Source of the DNA: Hominenteromicrobium sp900549945 | Lineage (GTDB): Bacteria > Bacillota > Clostridia > Oscillospirales > Acutalibacteraceae | NCBI GenBank assembly: GCA_902472305.1 | Contig: CABRNK010000004.1 | Location: 62,001-126,000 of the forward strand | Direction of reading: 5' to 3' | DNA length: 64,000 bases | Notes under the pieces: generated by a model | Told to the model about the DNA's origin: nothing | The model's input: the letters and a program-made list of their open reading frames with translations, nothing else | Database searches by the model: none | Shown here: one piece after another, positions 51,802-60,140 of the stretch | Layout: each line of letters begins with the position of its first letter | Numbering within the stretch: position 1 is the first letter of the stretch | Program-made: the position numbers and the translations under genes

Positions 51802-51830
51802 ACTTTAGCATGGAAGCCCTAAAAAGTCAA
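51802..51830 (-). promoter_or_regulatory. Promoter of the ABC exporter operon
   Basis: On the minus strand TTGACT (51830-51825) and TAAAGT (51807-51802) are spaced by 17 bp. The leader to the GTG start is about 155 nt. Confidence 0.65.
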
Positions 51831-51894
51831 CGGGTATGCGCATAAATTGTGTGAAATATGGAATGATTCTTAAGGATTTGTTCAGAAATACCCC

Positions 51895-51923
51895 TTGCTT
51901 TTTGTGCGGCGGCGCATTATAAT
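51895..51923 (+). promoter_or_regulatory. Promoter of the hemolysin III-family gene
   Basis: TTGCTT (51895-51900) and a perfect TATAAT (51918-51923) are spaced by 17 bp. Confidence 0.75.
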
Positions 51924-52040
51924 AGGGATAAATCTAGTTTTAAAAACCATGTAAACCGATTTTAAAATAATTTAAGAAAGCTGTAAGAACCAGCAGAACG
52001 CGCACAAAAGGCGCGGCAAAGCAAAAGGAGCGGTGATCGT

Positions 52041-52736
52041 ATGGCAAACACGGCATTGGCGCGTCCGGCCCGGCGGGTTTGGCGCAGGGAGGACCGCGAG
52101 CGGCTCTCGCTGCCGCTTTATTCGCTCGGCGAGGAGATTTTTTCGGCGGTTTCGCACGGCGCGGCGGCACTTTTCGGTGCGGCGGCGCTTGTGCTGCTGC
52201 TTGCCGCCTGCAAAAAAACGCCGGTCACGGTGGCAAGTGTCAGCGTGTTCGGCGGGACGATGATTCTGCTCTACACGGTTTCGACGCTCTACCACGCGCT
52301 GAACGTCAACCGGGCGAAGCGCGTGTTCCGCGTGCTCGACCACTGCACGATTTACCTGCTGATCGCCGGCACCTACACGCCGATCACGCTCTGCTGTCTC
52401 GGCGGCACGGCGGGGCTCGCGCTGTTCTGCGCGGTGTGGGGCGCGGCCGTGCTCGGCATCGTGCTGAACGCGGTCGGCCTCGAGCGCTTCAAGGCGGTCT
52501 CGATGGTCTGCTATATCGCGATGGGCTGGGCGGTCGTTTTTGCGCTGGGCGCCGTGCTCGAGAACATGTCCGCCGCGGGGCTGTGGTATCTGCTTTCGGG
52601 CGGCATCGCATACACGGCCGGCATCGCCGCGTACGGGCTTGGGCGGAAAGTGCCGTATATGCACGCCGTTTGGCATCTCTTTGTGCTGCTCGGCAGCGTT
52701 TTGCACACGGCGGCTGTTTACACGATCGTCGTTTGA
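52041..52736 (+). CDS. trhA: Hemolysin III / PAQR-family membrane protein
   Basis: A 231-residue protein with seven predicted helices. Hallmarks of the family are present: EEIFSAVSHGAAALFGAAAL, a conserved STLYHAL, DHCTIYLLIAGTYTPITL, and the histidine-bearing HAVWHLFVLLGSVLH near the C-terminus. These histidines and aspartate bind zinc in the related adiponectin receptors. Family members (YqfA/TrhA) have been linked to membrane fluidity and energetics rather than true haemolysis. AAAGGAG precedes the ATG. Confidence 0.9.
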   Translation: MANTALARPARRVWRREDRERLSLPLYSLGEEIFSAVSHGAAALFGAAALVLLLAACKKTPVTVASVSVFGGTMILLYTVSTLYHALNVNRAKRVFRVLDHCTIYLLIAGTYTPITLCCLGGTAGLALFCAVWGAAVLGIVLNAVGLERFKAVSMVCYIAMGWAVVFALGAVLENMSAAGLWYLLSGGIAYTAGIAAYGLGRKVPYMHAVWHLFVLLGSVLHTAAVYTIVV

Positions 52737-52745
52737 GTGTATACT
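52717..52745 (+). promoter_or_regulatory. Promoter of the alpha/beta hydrolase gene
   Basis: TTTACA (52717-52722, inside the end of the previous gene) and TATACT (52740-52745) are spaced by 17 bp. Confidence 0.65.
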
Positions 52746-52814
52746 AAAAAGGGGCGCGCCGGGCAGCTTGCCCTTCCCGTGGGGAGCGCATAAAAATTGA
52801 AAGGGCTGAAAATC

Positions 52815-53753
52815 GTGAGATCATCCGAATTTACCTTTAATTCCTGTACGGCAAAAAATAAAATTTTCACGCGGCTGTATGAGCCGGATACGCCGCCGGC
52901 CGCCGTCCTGCAAATTTCGCACGGCATGGCGGAGCACAGCGCGCTTTACAGGCCGTTCTGCGAATATATGGCGCAGCGCGGCTTCGCCGTCGCGGTCAAC
53001 GACCATCTCGGCCACGGGCGCAGCGTCGCCTCCGGCGCGCTGTACGGCCATTTCGGCGACCGCGGCGGCCTCTACAACGTCGTGGAGGACGTGCGCAACC
53101 TCCAGTCTGTTATGCGGGAAAAATACCCCGATCTGCCGTATTTTCTGATGGGGCACAGCATGGGCTCGTTCATCGCCCGCGAATTTGCGGCGGCGTACGG
53201 CACCTCGCTTACGGCGGCGGTTTTCATGGGCACGAGCGCCGGCATCCCGGAGGGCGTCTGGCGCGCGGAGCACGCGTACCTCGAGATGCTGAAAAAGTCG
53301 AAGGGGCCGCGGGCAAAGCTCCCGCACCTCGCGCGGCTCGCGACCGGGCCGTATAACAAGAAGTTCAAGCCGAACCGCACGGAATTTGACTGGGTGACGA
53401 GCAAGGAGGAGGAAGTGGACCGCTTCGTGAACGATCCGCTCTGCGGCTTTCCGCTCACGGTGCAGGGCTACATAGACCTTGGCGCGCTGCTGCACGCCGT
53501 CAACAGCGACGAATGGTACCGCCGCCTGCCGAAGAAGCTGCCGGTTTATCTGATCTCCGGCGAGAGCGACCCGGTCGGCGGCATGGGCAAGGGCGTGCGG
53601 AAAATCGAGAAGAAGCTGCGTGAAACGGGGCACGACGTCACGATGACGCTGTACCCGCGGGTGCGCCATGCGCTCGTCACAGAGGTGAACGCCGACCGCG
53701 TTTTCGCGGACGTTTACGCGTTTTTGGCCGCGCACCTGCCGAAAACGGATTGA
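52815..53753 (+). CDS. Alpha/beta hydrolase, monoacylglycerol-lipase-like
   Basis: A 312-residue cytoplasmic hydrolase of the Hydrolase_4 (lysophospholipase/monoglyceride lipase) type. The oxyanion region is ISHGMAEHSALYRPF, the nucleophile elbow is MGHSMGSFIAREF, the Asp is in ISGESDPVGG and the His in RVRHALVTEV, completing the triad. It probably cleaves monoacylglycerols or lysophospholipids. The start is GTG 52815, ten bases after AAAGGG; an in-frame TTG at 52797 is possible. Confidence 0.9.
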   Translation: MRSSEFTFNSCTAKNKIFTRLYEPDTPPAAVLQISHGMAEHSALYRPFCEYMAQRGFAVAVNDHLGHGRSVASGALYGHFGDRGGLYNVVEDVRNLQSVMREKYPDLPYFLMGHSMGSFIAREFAAAYGTSLTAAVFMGTSAGIPEGVWRAEHAYLEMLKKSKGPRAKLPHLARLATGPYNKKFKPNRTEFDWVTSKEEEVDRFVNDPLCGFPLTVQGYIDLGALLHAVNSDEWYRRLPKKLPVYLISGESDPVGGMGKGVRKIEKKLRETGHDVTMTLYPRVRHALVTEVNADRVFADVYAFLAAHLPKTD

Positions 53754-53797
53754 GGAAAATCCGCCCGCAGCGCGGAAGCGAAGCGAGCGGCGAAAGG

Positions 53798-53836
53798 AAA
53801 AGGACGCGGACAGATTTCTGTCTGCGTCCTTTTTGC
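53798..53836. terminator. Intrinsic terminator between convergent genes
   Basis: AAGGACGCGGACAG pairs with CTGTCTGCGTCCTT (53799-53831, one wobble), loop ATTT, followed by TTTTT. The AAAA upstream also allows termination on the minus strand. Confidence 0.88.
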
Positions 53837-53858
53837 CTGCATTGCGTCCTTGGCTGCG

Positions 53859-54188
53859 TTATGGCTGAAATGTCTCAGGCAAATGCAGGCTGCGGCCCGG
53901 TGCAGACGCCGCGGCGTGAACGGCGAGACTCCGCCCCCGCGTGTATGCGGCGGAGGCGGCTCCCTCTTCCACGAGGGGAATGCGGCGAATCGCTTCAACC
54001 GGTTTCGCGCCGAATGAAGCGGTCAGCGTAATGCTTTTGCCCTCCTCGGTGTTTTCCGGCTCTGTCTCGGCCTGCGGCATGGCAATATGCGGCGCATCGG
54101 CTTCGCTTGGCAGGGCGGGTGCGGCGGAGAGCGAAACGGCGAGCGCCGCGCAGAGAGAAATGCAAAGGGGCTTGAACATAACGGTCAC
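53859..54188 (-). CDS. Small secreted protein of unknown function
   Basis: A 109-residue frame with a clear signal peptide (MFKPLCISLCAALAVSLSAA, cleavage near residue 25). A short acidic Pro/Glu-rich segment and a predicted beta-like region (SITLTASFGAKPVEAIRRIP) follow. No known domain is recognised. Support for a real gene comes from a good promoter (54213-54241), AAGGAAAGG just upstream, and a terminator downstream. The first codon is GTG 54188 or ATG 54179; spacing to the ribosome site does not decide. Confidence 0.6.
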   Translation of the reverse strand: MTVMFKPLCISLCAALAVSLSAAPALPSEADAPHIAMPQAETEPENTEEGKSITLTASFGAKPVEAIRRIPLVEEGAASAAYTRGRSLAVHAAASAPGRSLHLPETFQP

Positions 54189-54212
54189 CGGCCTTTCCTT
54201 TAAGATGTATTT

Positions 54213-54241
54213 ATTTTACCACAAAACGCCTGCGCTGTAAA
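54213..54241 (-). promoter_or_regulatory. Promoter of the small secreted protein
   Basis: On the minus strand TTTACA (54241-54236) and TAAAAT (54218-54213) are spaced by exactly 17 bp. Confidence 0.7.
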
Positions 54242-54354
54242 GAGGAGCGGACGGCGCGGGGCGCAGCCTGCTTCTGTATGCGCGCTTTTTGGCATAACCG
54301 GCCTGTACACCTCCATATATTGAGCTGTAAGCGCAGAAAGGCAGGCGTTTTTTC

Positions 54355-55224
54355 ATGTATGGGGTCGTAAATTTGAAGCGGTGGCTGCGGGTGACGGCGG
54401 CCGCGGTGCTCGCCGTCGGCGTGCTCGGCGTATTCGGGGCGCTGCTCCGGGTTTTCGCGGCGGACAGCGGCGTGCAGCTGCCGGTCGTCATGTACCACGC
54501 GGTCATCGACGACAGCGGGCGGCTCGGGCAGTACGTGATCTCCCCGGCGGAGCTCGAAAGCGATTTCAGATGGCTGCAAAGCCACGGCTACACGGCGGTG
54601 CTCTCTGAGGATCTGCTCCGCTATGTGGAGGACGGCACGCCGCTGCCGGAGAAGCCGGTGCTCATCACATTCGACGACGGCTACTACAACAATTACCGGT
54701 ACGCGTTCCCGGCCGCCAAGCAGTATGGCATGAAATTTGTGCTCTCGCCGATCGGGCGGTGCGCGGACCTGTACACCGAGGAGCCGAGCGAAAGCCAATA
54801 CTACGCGCACTGCACGTGGGAAATGATGCGCGAGATGCAGGATTCCGGCATCGTCGAAATCGGCAACCACACGTACGACCTGCACAGTTCCGACGGCTCC
54901 CGGCTCGGCACGCGGCGGCTTTCCACGGAGTCGATGGAGACGTACCGTGAGATGCTGAGCGAGGATGTCAACCTGTTCCAGAAGAAGGCGGAGGAAAACC
55001 TCGGGCGCGCGCCCGTGCTGTTTGCCTACCCGTTCGGCGCGGTCAGCGAGGGCGAGCCGGAGATCATCGCGTCGCTCGGCTTTTCGGTCACGCTGTCGTG
55101 CGAGGAGAAGATCAGCACCGTCACGCGCGACCCGGAGAGCCTCGTGTATCTCGGGCGCTTCCTCAGGCCCTCGGGCGAGACGAGCGAGGCGTTTTTCAGC
55201 CGCATGCTCGGCAGCGCGGGCTGA
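54355..55224 (+). CDS. Polysaccharide deacetylase (CE4), membrane-anchored or secreted
   Basis: A 289-residue enzyme with an N-terminal hydrophobic signal or anchor (about 11-35). The NodB domain has VMYHAVIDD, the first metal motif TFDDGYYNNY, and the second GNHTYDLHSSDG. FAYPFGAVSEGEPEI and a late LGRFLRP complete it. It removes acetyl groups from a cell-surface polysaccharide or peptidoglycan. It is followed after 79 bp by an amidase gene, so the two may share a transcript and a cell-wall role. Confidence 0.92.
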   Translation: MYGVVNLKRWLRVTAAAVLAVGVLGVFGALLRVFAADSGVQLPVVMYHAVIDDSGRLGQYVISPAELESDFRWLQSHGYTAVLSEDLLRYVEDGTPLPEKPVLITFDDGYYNNYRYAFPAAKQYGMKFVLSPIGRCADLYTEEPSESQYYAHCTWEMMREMQDSGIVEIGNHTYDLHSSDGSRLGTRRLSTESMETYREMLSEDVNLFQKKAEENLGRAPVLFAYPFGAVSEGEPEIIASLGFSVTLSCEEKISTVTRDPESLVYLGRFLRPSGETSEAFFSRMLGSAG

Positions 55225-55303
55225 CGCGCGGCCGGAAAAGGAGGTGGTGCGCGGCGCCCTGTGGCAATCCATTCAATTCGATCAGAAAGGCGTGGTGACG
55301 CAT

Positions 55304-55843
55304 ATGCCGTCGATTTATCTGAGTCCTTCCCTGCAGCCCTATAACAAATACGTTACGACCGGAGACGAGCAATACTGGATGAATGTCATTGCGGACGATA
55401 TGGTGCCGATCCTAGAGAAAAACGGCATCGCCGTCACGCGCAATACGCCGGGCATGACGCTCGGGCAGGCGATCCGGCAGTCAAACGCCGGGGATTACGG
55501 CCTGCACCTCGCGCTGCACTCGAACGCCGCGCCGGAGAGCCTTTCCGGCAAGCTGCGCGGGCCGGACGTCTACTACTATCCCTACAGCACCGCGGGCAAG
55601 CGCGCCGCGGACATCATCGCCGATAATCTGCGCAGCATCTACCCTGACCCGGACCTCGTCAACACGGTCGTGACGACGAAGCTCGCGGAGATCACCAAGA
55701 CGAACGCGCCTGCGGTGCTCGTCGAGATTGCCTACCACGACAACGTGCAGGACGAGGCGTGGATCCGCGAGAATACGGCGCTGATCGCCCAGAACCTCGC
55801 GCTGTCCGTCTGCGAGTTTTTCGGGCTGAACTGCACGCTGTGA
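55304..55843 (+). CDS. N-acetylmuramoyl-L-alanine amidase-like protein (Amidase_3)
   Basis: A 179-residue catalytic domain without signal peptide. It begins SIYLSPSLQPYNKY rather than the usual GHGG start, a variant common in Clostridia. The conserved zinc histidine appears in LHLALHSNA and the catalytic glutamate in VLVEIAYHDN. It would cleave the amide bond between muramic acid and the stem peptide. The absence of an export signal fits enzymes acting on the mother-cell wall after lysis, or a spore-related role. ATG 55304 is used; GTG codons at 55292 and 55295 are also possible. It overlaps the next gene by GTGA. Confidence 0.85.
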   Translation: MPSIYLSPSLQPYNKYVTTGDEQYWMNVIADDMVPILEKNGIAVTRNTPGMTLGQAIRQSNAGDYGLHLALHSNAAPESLSGKLRGPDVYYYPYSTAGKRAADIIADNLRSIYPDPDLVNTVVTTKLAEITKTNAPAVLVEIAYHDNVQDEAWIRENTALIAQNLALSVCEFFGLNCTL

Positions 55844-57153
55844 GCTTCGTTCGAACTGTGCTCTGGGGGCCGCACGTCCTGCTGCTGATTCTCGCGGCGG
55901 GCGTGTGGTTCACGCTGCGCGGGCGGTTCATGCAGCTTTGGAAGCTGCCGCGCATGGCGGCCGGGGCGCTGCGCGGCGAAGGGGAGGCTGGGGAAAGGAT
56001 CTCGCCGTTTCAGGCGCTTTCGGCATCGCTCGCCGGCTCGCTCGGCACGGGAAACATCATCGGCGTCGCGGCGGCGCTCACGGCCGGCGGACCGGGCGCG
56101 GTCGTTTGGATGTGGATCTCGGCGTTCTTTGGCATGATGACCGTCTATGCGGAGGGCGTGCTCGCGGCGAAATTCTCCACAAAGGAGGCGCCCGGCGCGG
56201 TCGGCTACGTCCGGCGGGCGCTCGGCGGACACGCGGCGAAGCTGTACGCCGCGGGCTGCGTGCTCTCCGCGCTCGGCATGGGCACGATGGCGCAGACCGG
56301 CGCGGTTTCCGCGGCGCTCGGCACCGTCGGCGTGCCGCCGTGGGCGGCGGGCCTTATCGTGGCGGTTCTGCTCGTGCTCTGCGTGCGCGGCGGCCTGCAA
56401 AAGGCCGTGCGCGTCACCGAAAAGCTCGTGCCGTTCATGGCCGGGCTCTTTCTCCTCGCCTGCGGGGCCGTGCTCGTGCTGCGCGCCGAGCGGATTCCCG
56501 CCGCACTGGAGACCATGCTGCGCGAGGCGTTTACCCTGCGCGCCGGGGTCGGCGGTGCCGCCGGTATGCTGATCGCGCTGCGCGTCGGCGTGTCCCGCGG
56601 CGTGTTTACAAATGAGGCCGGCCTCGGCAGCGGCACGTTCGCGCTGGCGGCGGCGGACGGCAAAACGCCGGAGCAGATCGGCACGCTTGGGGCGATGCAG
56701 GTGTTCATCGACACGATCGCCATGTGCACGGTCACGGCGCTCTGCCTGCTCGTTTCCCCCGCGGCGGGCGACGGCGCGGCGCAGACGCTCGCCGCATTCT
56801 CCGCGGTGCTCGGCGGCGCTGGCCGCGCGGCGGTTTCGGTTTCGATGGCGCTGTTCGCGTTTGCGACGGTCGTTGCGTGGAGCTGCTACGGCATGGATGC
56901 GCTGCGCTTCCTCGTGCCCGCGGCCGGGGAGGCCGGGCGGCGCATCTACGTGTTTTTCGCTGCCGCCTCGTGCTTTCTCGGCTGCATCCTGCCGTTTACC
57001 GGCGTGCTCTCCTTCTGCGACGCATTCAACGGCATCATGGCGGTGCCGAATGTGCTCGCCCTGTTTTTGCTCTCGGGCTTTGTGTTCGGCGGGAAAACGG
57101 GAGAGCGCGAAAATCTTCATCGGAAATTTGCGCAAAATACGAAAAAACTATAG
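55840..57153 (+). CDS. Alanine/sodium symporter (AGCS family)
   Basis: A 437-residue membrane protein with about ten helices. The signature GTGNIIGVAAALTAGGPGAV and FTNEAGLGSGTFALAAA match the AGCS family. It imports alanine or glycine with sodium. The GTG start at 55840 overlaps the amidase stop, so translation is coupled. It is slightly shorter at the N-terminus than many family members. Pairing a wall amidase with an amino-acid importer suggests recovery of wall-derived alanine, an inference. Confidence 0.88.
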   Translation: MSFVRTVLWGPHVLLLILAAGVWFTLRGRFMQLWKLPRMAAGALRGEGEAGERISPFQALSASLAGSLGTGNIIGVAAALTAGGPGAVVWMWISAFFGMMTVYAEGVLAAKFSTKEAPGAVGYVRRALGGHAAKLYAAGCVLSALGMGTMAQTGAVSAALGTVGVPPWAAGLIVAVLLVLCVRGGLQKAVRVTEKLVPFMAGLFLLACGAVLVLRAERIPAALETMLREAFTLRAGVGGAAGMLIALRVGVSRGVFTNEAGLGSGTFALAAADGKTPEQIGTLGAMQVFIDTIAMCTVTALCLLVSPAAGDGAAQTLAAFSAVLGGAGRAAVSVSMALFAFATVVAWSCYGMDALRFLVPAAGEAGRRIYVFFAAASCFLGCILPFTGVLSFCDAFNGIMAVPNVLALFLLSGFVFGGKTGERENLHRKFAQNTKKL

Positions 57154-57256
57154 ATTTTTTTTCGTCGCAGTGATAAAATGAAAGTGACCCGCAGGCCGCA
57201 GTCTGTGGGTAAAATGCCAAATCAGGCAGGGTTGAAAAACAAAGGAGGCAATATCC

Positions 57257-57580
57257 ATGAAATTGATACTTGCAATCGTCAGCAACGACGACAGCGGCGC
57301 GGTTTCCTCTGCGCTGACCAGAGGCGGCTTCTCCGTGACGAAGCTCGCGACGACCGGCGGCTTTCTGATGGCCGGCAACACGACGTTTATCTCCGGCGTC
57401 GAGGATGAGAAGGTGGACGAGGTGATCGGCGTGATCGCGAAGCATTCGAGCCGCCGGACGCAGATCGTCCCGAGCACCTCCACGATGGACGTGGGCATGT
57501 ATTCCTCGTTCCCGGTTGAGGTGACGGTGGGCGGCTCCACGATCTTTGTCCTGAACGTCGACCGTTTCGAGAAGGTCTAA
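57257..57580 (+). CDS. darA: Cyclic di-AMP receptor DarA (PII-like)
   Basis: A 107-residue PII-like protein. MKLILAIVSNDDSGAVSSAL, GFLMAGNTTFISGVEDE, and VEVTVGGSTIFVLNVDRFEK are the hallmarks of DarA/PstA (YaaQ), which binds cyclic di-AMP as a trimer. Its target is not firmly known. It heads the conserved cluster darA-holB-ricT. The stop is directly followed by the holB start. A TAAAAT at 57174-57179 could be its -10 box. Confidence 0.95.
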   Translation: MKLILAIVSNDDSGAVSSALTRGGFSVTKLATTGGFLMAGNTTFISGVEDEKVDEVIGVIAKHSSRRTQIVPSTSTMDVGMYSSFPVEVTVGGSTIFVLNVDRFEKV

Positions 57581-58573
57581 ATGCAGTTTGGAGATTTTGC
57601 CGGCAACGCGGCGCTGAAAACGGCGCTTTCGGGCGCTTTTTCCCGCCGCAGGCTGCCGCATGCGATCTTGCTCGCGGGCGAGGCGGGGCTTGGAAAGCGC
57701 ACGCTCGCCCGGCAGATCGCGCGCGCCGTCGTCTGTCGCAGCGCAGACCGTGCGGCGGCGCCGTGCGGCGTCTGCCCGTCCTGCATCCGCTCGGCGGCCG
57801 GGTCGCACCCGGATATCCGCACAGTCACCGGCAGCGGCGCGTCGAATTCGATCAGCGCTGATTCCGTGGAGCAGGTGATTTCGGACGCGTACAAGCGCCC
57901 CGAGGAGGCCGACGCGAGCGTCTACCTGTTTTTTATTGAAAACGGCATCTCGGATGCAGCGCAGAACAAGCTCTTAAAGCTCATTGAAGAACCGCCGCCC
58001 GGCGTGATTTTTATTTTCACAGCGCCGTCGGCGGATCTTTTGCTGCCCACAATCCGCTCCCGCGTGCAGACCTTCACGCTGCGCGCGCCGTCCGAGCGGG
58101 AGGCGGCGGCCTATGCGGAGCGGAAGGCAGGGCTTTCCGCCGAGGAAGCGCTGGCGCTCGCCGCTTTGCACCGCGGCAATATCGGCCGCATGCTTTCAGA
58201 CGGCGAAAACGGCCGGGCAATGAAGGCGGCGCAGCTCGCCGAGGCGATTGCGCTCGCTGTTTCGGAGGGCACCGAGCACGAACTGCTCGCGGCTTCGGCG
58301 CCGCTCATCAAGGACAAGCCGCTGTTTTTGGAGACGGCGGAGCGCATACAGCTTTTGTTCCGCGATGCTTGCATGCTGAAAAACAACGTGCAGGCCGTGT
58401 CCGCCGCGACGCTTGACACGGCGCAGCGGCTCAGCCGCCGGCTTTCCGTCAAAAGCCTGATGGCTTTGTGCGGCCTGAGCGCGCAGTATGCGGGCTATGT
58501 GAAGCGCAATGCGAATATGGCGCTGCTCGTCACGGCGTTCTGCGCGAAAATGAGAGAGACCGCGGGCAAATAG
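57581..58573 (+). CDS. holB: DNA polymerase III, delta-prime subunit
   Basis: A 330-residue clamp-loader subunit. The AAA+ fold has a P-loop-like GEAGLGKRT, a zinc module (a Cys at about residue 52, then CGVCPSC), and the SRC-containing helix in LPTIRSRVQTFTL with QNKLLKLIEEPPPGVIF before it. It helps load the sliding clamp. It starts immediately after darA, as in Bacillus. Confidence 0.93.
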   Translation: MQFGDFAGNAALKTALSGAFSRRRLPHAILLAGEAGLGKRTLARQIARAVVCRSADRAAAPCGVCPSCIRSAAGSHPDIRTVTGSGASNSISADSVEQVISDAYKRPEEADASVYLFFIENGISDAAQNKLLKLIEEPPPGVIFIFTAPSADLLLPTIRSRVQTFTLRAPSEREAAAYAERKAGLSAEEALALAALHRGNIGRMLSDGENGRAMKAAQLAEAIALAVSEGTEHELLAASAPLIKDKPLFLETAERIQLLFRDACMLKNNVQAVSAATLDTAQRLSRRLSVKSLMALCGLSAQYAGYVKRNANMALLVTAFCAKMRETAGK

Positions 58574-58602
58574 CCCGCTTTCGGATATAAGGAGGAACTG
58601 AC

Positions 58603-59469
58603 ATGGCTGAAGTGATCGGCGTCAGATTCAAAAATATGGGCAAGGTCTATTACTTTGACCCGAACGGCGGCAGGCTCGCCGCCGGCGACCGCGTGGTGGT
58701 GGAAACGGCCCGCGGCGTCGAGTGCGGCGAGGTGGCGATGGAAAACCGCGACGTGGCGGACGACACCATCGTGCAGCCGCTCAAGAAGGTGATCCGCAAG
58801 GCGACGAAGGACGACCTGCGCCGCGTGGCGGAAAACGAGCTCAAGGCGAAAAACGCCTTCACGCAGTGCGAGAAAAAGATTGCGGAGCGCGGGCTCGAGA
58901 TGAAGCTCGTCGATGTGGAATACACTTTCGACAACAGCAAGATTTTGTTTTACTTCACGGCGGACGGCCGCGTCGATTTCCGCGAACTCGTCAAAGACCT
59001 TGCGGGCATGTTCCGCACGCGCATCGAGCTGCGGCAGATCGGCGTGCGCGACGAGGCGAAGATGATCGGCGGCCTCGGCATCTGCGGGCGGCCGTTCTGC
59101 TGCGGCTCGTTCCTCGGCGGTTTCCAGCCGGTTTCCATCAAGATGGCGAAGGAGCAGGGGCTTTCCCTGAACCCGGTGAAGATCTCCGGCACTTGCGGCA
59201 GGCTGATGTGCTGCCTGAAGTACGAGCAGGAGGCGTATCTCGACCTGCTGCGCACTACGCCGAAGGTGAATGCCGTCGTCTCCACGCCGGACGGCAAGGG
59301 CGTCGTCATCGACCAAAACCTTCTGACCGGCAAGCTGACCGTGCGGCTCGATAAGAGCCCGGAGGCTGCGCCGGGCGTCTACAAGGCGCGGGACGTCCGC
59401 GTGATCCGCGACGGGCAGATCAAGCTGAACAAGAAGGAGATCGAGGCGTTCAAGAAGCTCGAGAAGTAA
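58603..59469 (+). CDS. ricT: PSP1-domain protein RicT (YaaT)
   Basis: A 288-residue member of the Ric complex, which binds Fe-S clusters and promotes mRNA maturation and sporulation in Bacillus. The PSP1 domain contains the cysteine sets GICGRPFCCGSFLG and GTCGRLMCCLKYE. The order darA-holB-ricT is conserved in Firmicutes. In Bacillus yabA follows, but here it does not. Confidence 0.95.
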   Translation: MAEVIGVRFKNMGKVYYFDPNGGRLAAGDRVVVETARGVECGEVAMENRDVADDTIVQPLKKVIRKATKDDLRRVAENELKAKNAFTQCEKKIAERGLEMKLVDVEYTFDNSKILFYFTADGRVDFRELVKDLAGMFRTRIELRQIGVRDEAKMIGGLGICGRPFCCGSFLGGFQPVSIKMAKEQGLSLNPVKISGTCGRLMCCLKYEQEAYLDLLRTTPKVNAVVSTPDGKGVVIDQNLLTGKLTVRLDKSPEAAPGVYKARDVRVIRDGQIKLNKKEIEAFKKLEK

Positions 59470-59782
59470 GCGCGTGGGACGGCGGCAGGCTCATCGGCTG
59501 TGCCCGCGCTTTGAGCGGCCTGCATTTTCGTTCCGTGCTGCATGACGCTGCGGTGTGCCCCGCGTATCAGAGGCGGAGTACCGGCGCAGCGCGCTGGTTC
59601 ACCGGTGTGTTGGAGCCTGCCCGGATTCCGAGCGGCTTGTGCAGACCGATACCGCGGCGGGCTTTTGCGAGAGGCTGGGCTTTTGGCTGGGCGGCGGCGC
59701 ATTTTTAACGCGGCCGTCGAAATGGTTTTAATCGGTATTGTAAATTTTCGGCAAACAGGCGCCCTCTGGGAACATTTTGTCC
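59470..59782. other. Intergenic region with no recognised gene
   Basis: Between ricT and the ferredoxin promoter. Open frames are short, overlap one another and lack ribosome sites. A weak imperfect hairpin near 59474-59514 could be a terminator for ricT. Position is where yabA would be expected in Bacillus. Confidence 0.5.
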
Positions 59783-59810
59783 TTGCATTTTTGCGGATTT
59801 GTGCTAGAAT
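59783..59810 (+). promoter_or_regulatory. Promoter of the ferredoxin gene
   Basis: TTGCAT (59783-59788) and TAGAAT (59805-59810) are spaced by 16 bp, with TGTGC before the -10. Confidence 0.6.
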
Positions 59811-59841
59811 GTAGGTATCAAATATATGGAGGTGTCCTGTT

Positions 59842-60012
59842 ATGGCATATACAATCACAGACGCTTGCATCTCCTGCGGCGCGTGCGCGGACGCATGTCC
59901 GGTCAGCGCGATCTCCGAGGGCGACGGCAAGTATGTAATCGACGAGGCGACCTGCATCGAGTGCGGTGCATGCGCCGATACGTGCCCTGTTTCCGCTCCG
60001 GAGCAGGCGTAA
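59842..60012 (+). CDS. Ferredoxin, 2[4Fe-4S]
   Basis: A 56-residue clostridial-type ferredoxin: MAYTITDACISCGACADACP and, later, CIECGACADTCP give the two C-x2-C-x2-C-x3-C-P sets for two 4Fe-4S clusters. It carries low-potential electrons, for example for radical SAM enzymes and hydrogenases. GGAGG lies ten bases before the ATG. It has its own promoter and terminator, so it is inserted as an independent unit between ricT and the yabB-like gene. Confidence 0.95.
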   Translation: MAYTITDACISCGACADACPVSAISEGDGKYVIDEATCIECGACADTCPVSAPEQA

Positions 60013-60029
60013 TCGTTTGCAGAATCAGA

Positions 60030-60066
60030 AAAGGGCTGACGCGTTCCGGCGGCAGCTCCTTTTTTG
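60030..60066 (+). terminator. Terminator of the ferredoxin gene
   Basis: AAGG-GCTG-a-CGC pairs with GCG-g-CAGC-t-CCTT (60031-60061) around GTTCCG, followed by TTTTT. Confidence 0.75.
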
Positions 60067-60140
60067 TTTCGGCGGGCTTTCGGCCTGCGGGGAAACCGTG
60101 CGGCCGTTTCCGCCTATTTTGAGAACAAGGAGGATCCGCC

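Noticed and set aside
59542..59814. A 90-codon frame between ricT and ferredoxin
   Set aside because: No ribosome site, overlaps the ferredoxin promoter, and shows no family resemblance.
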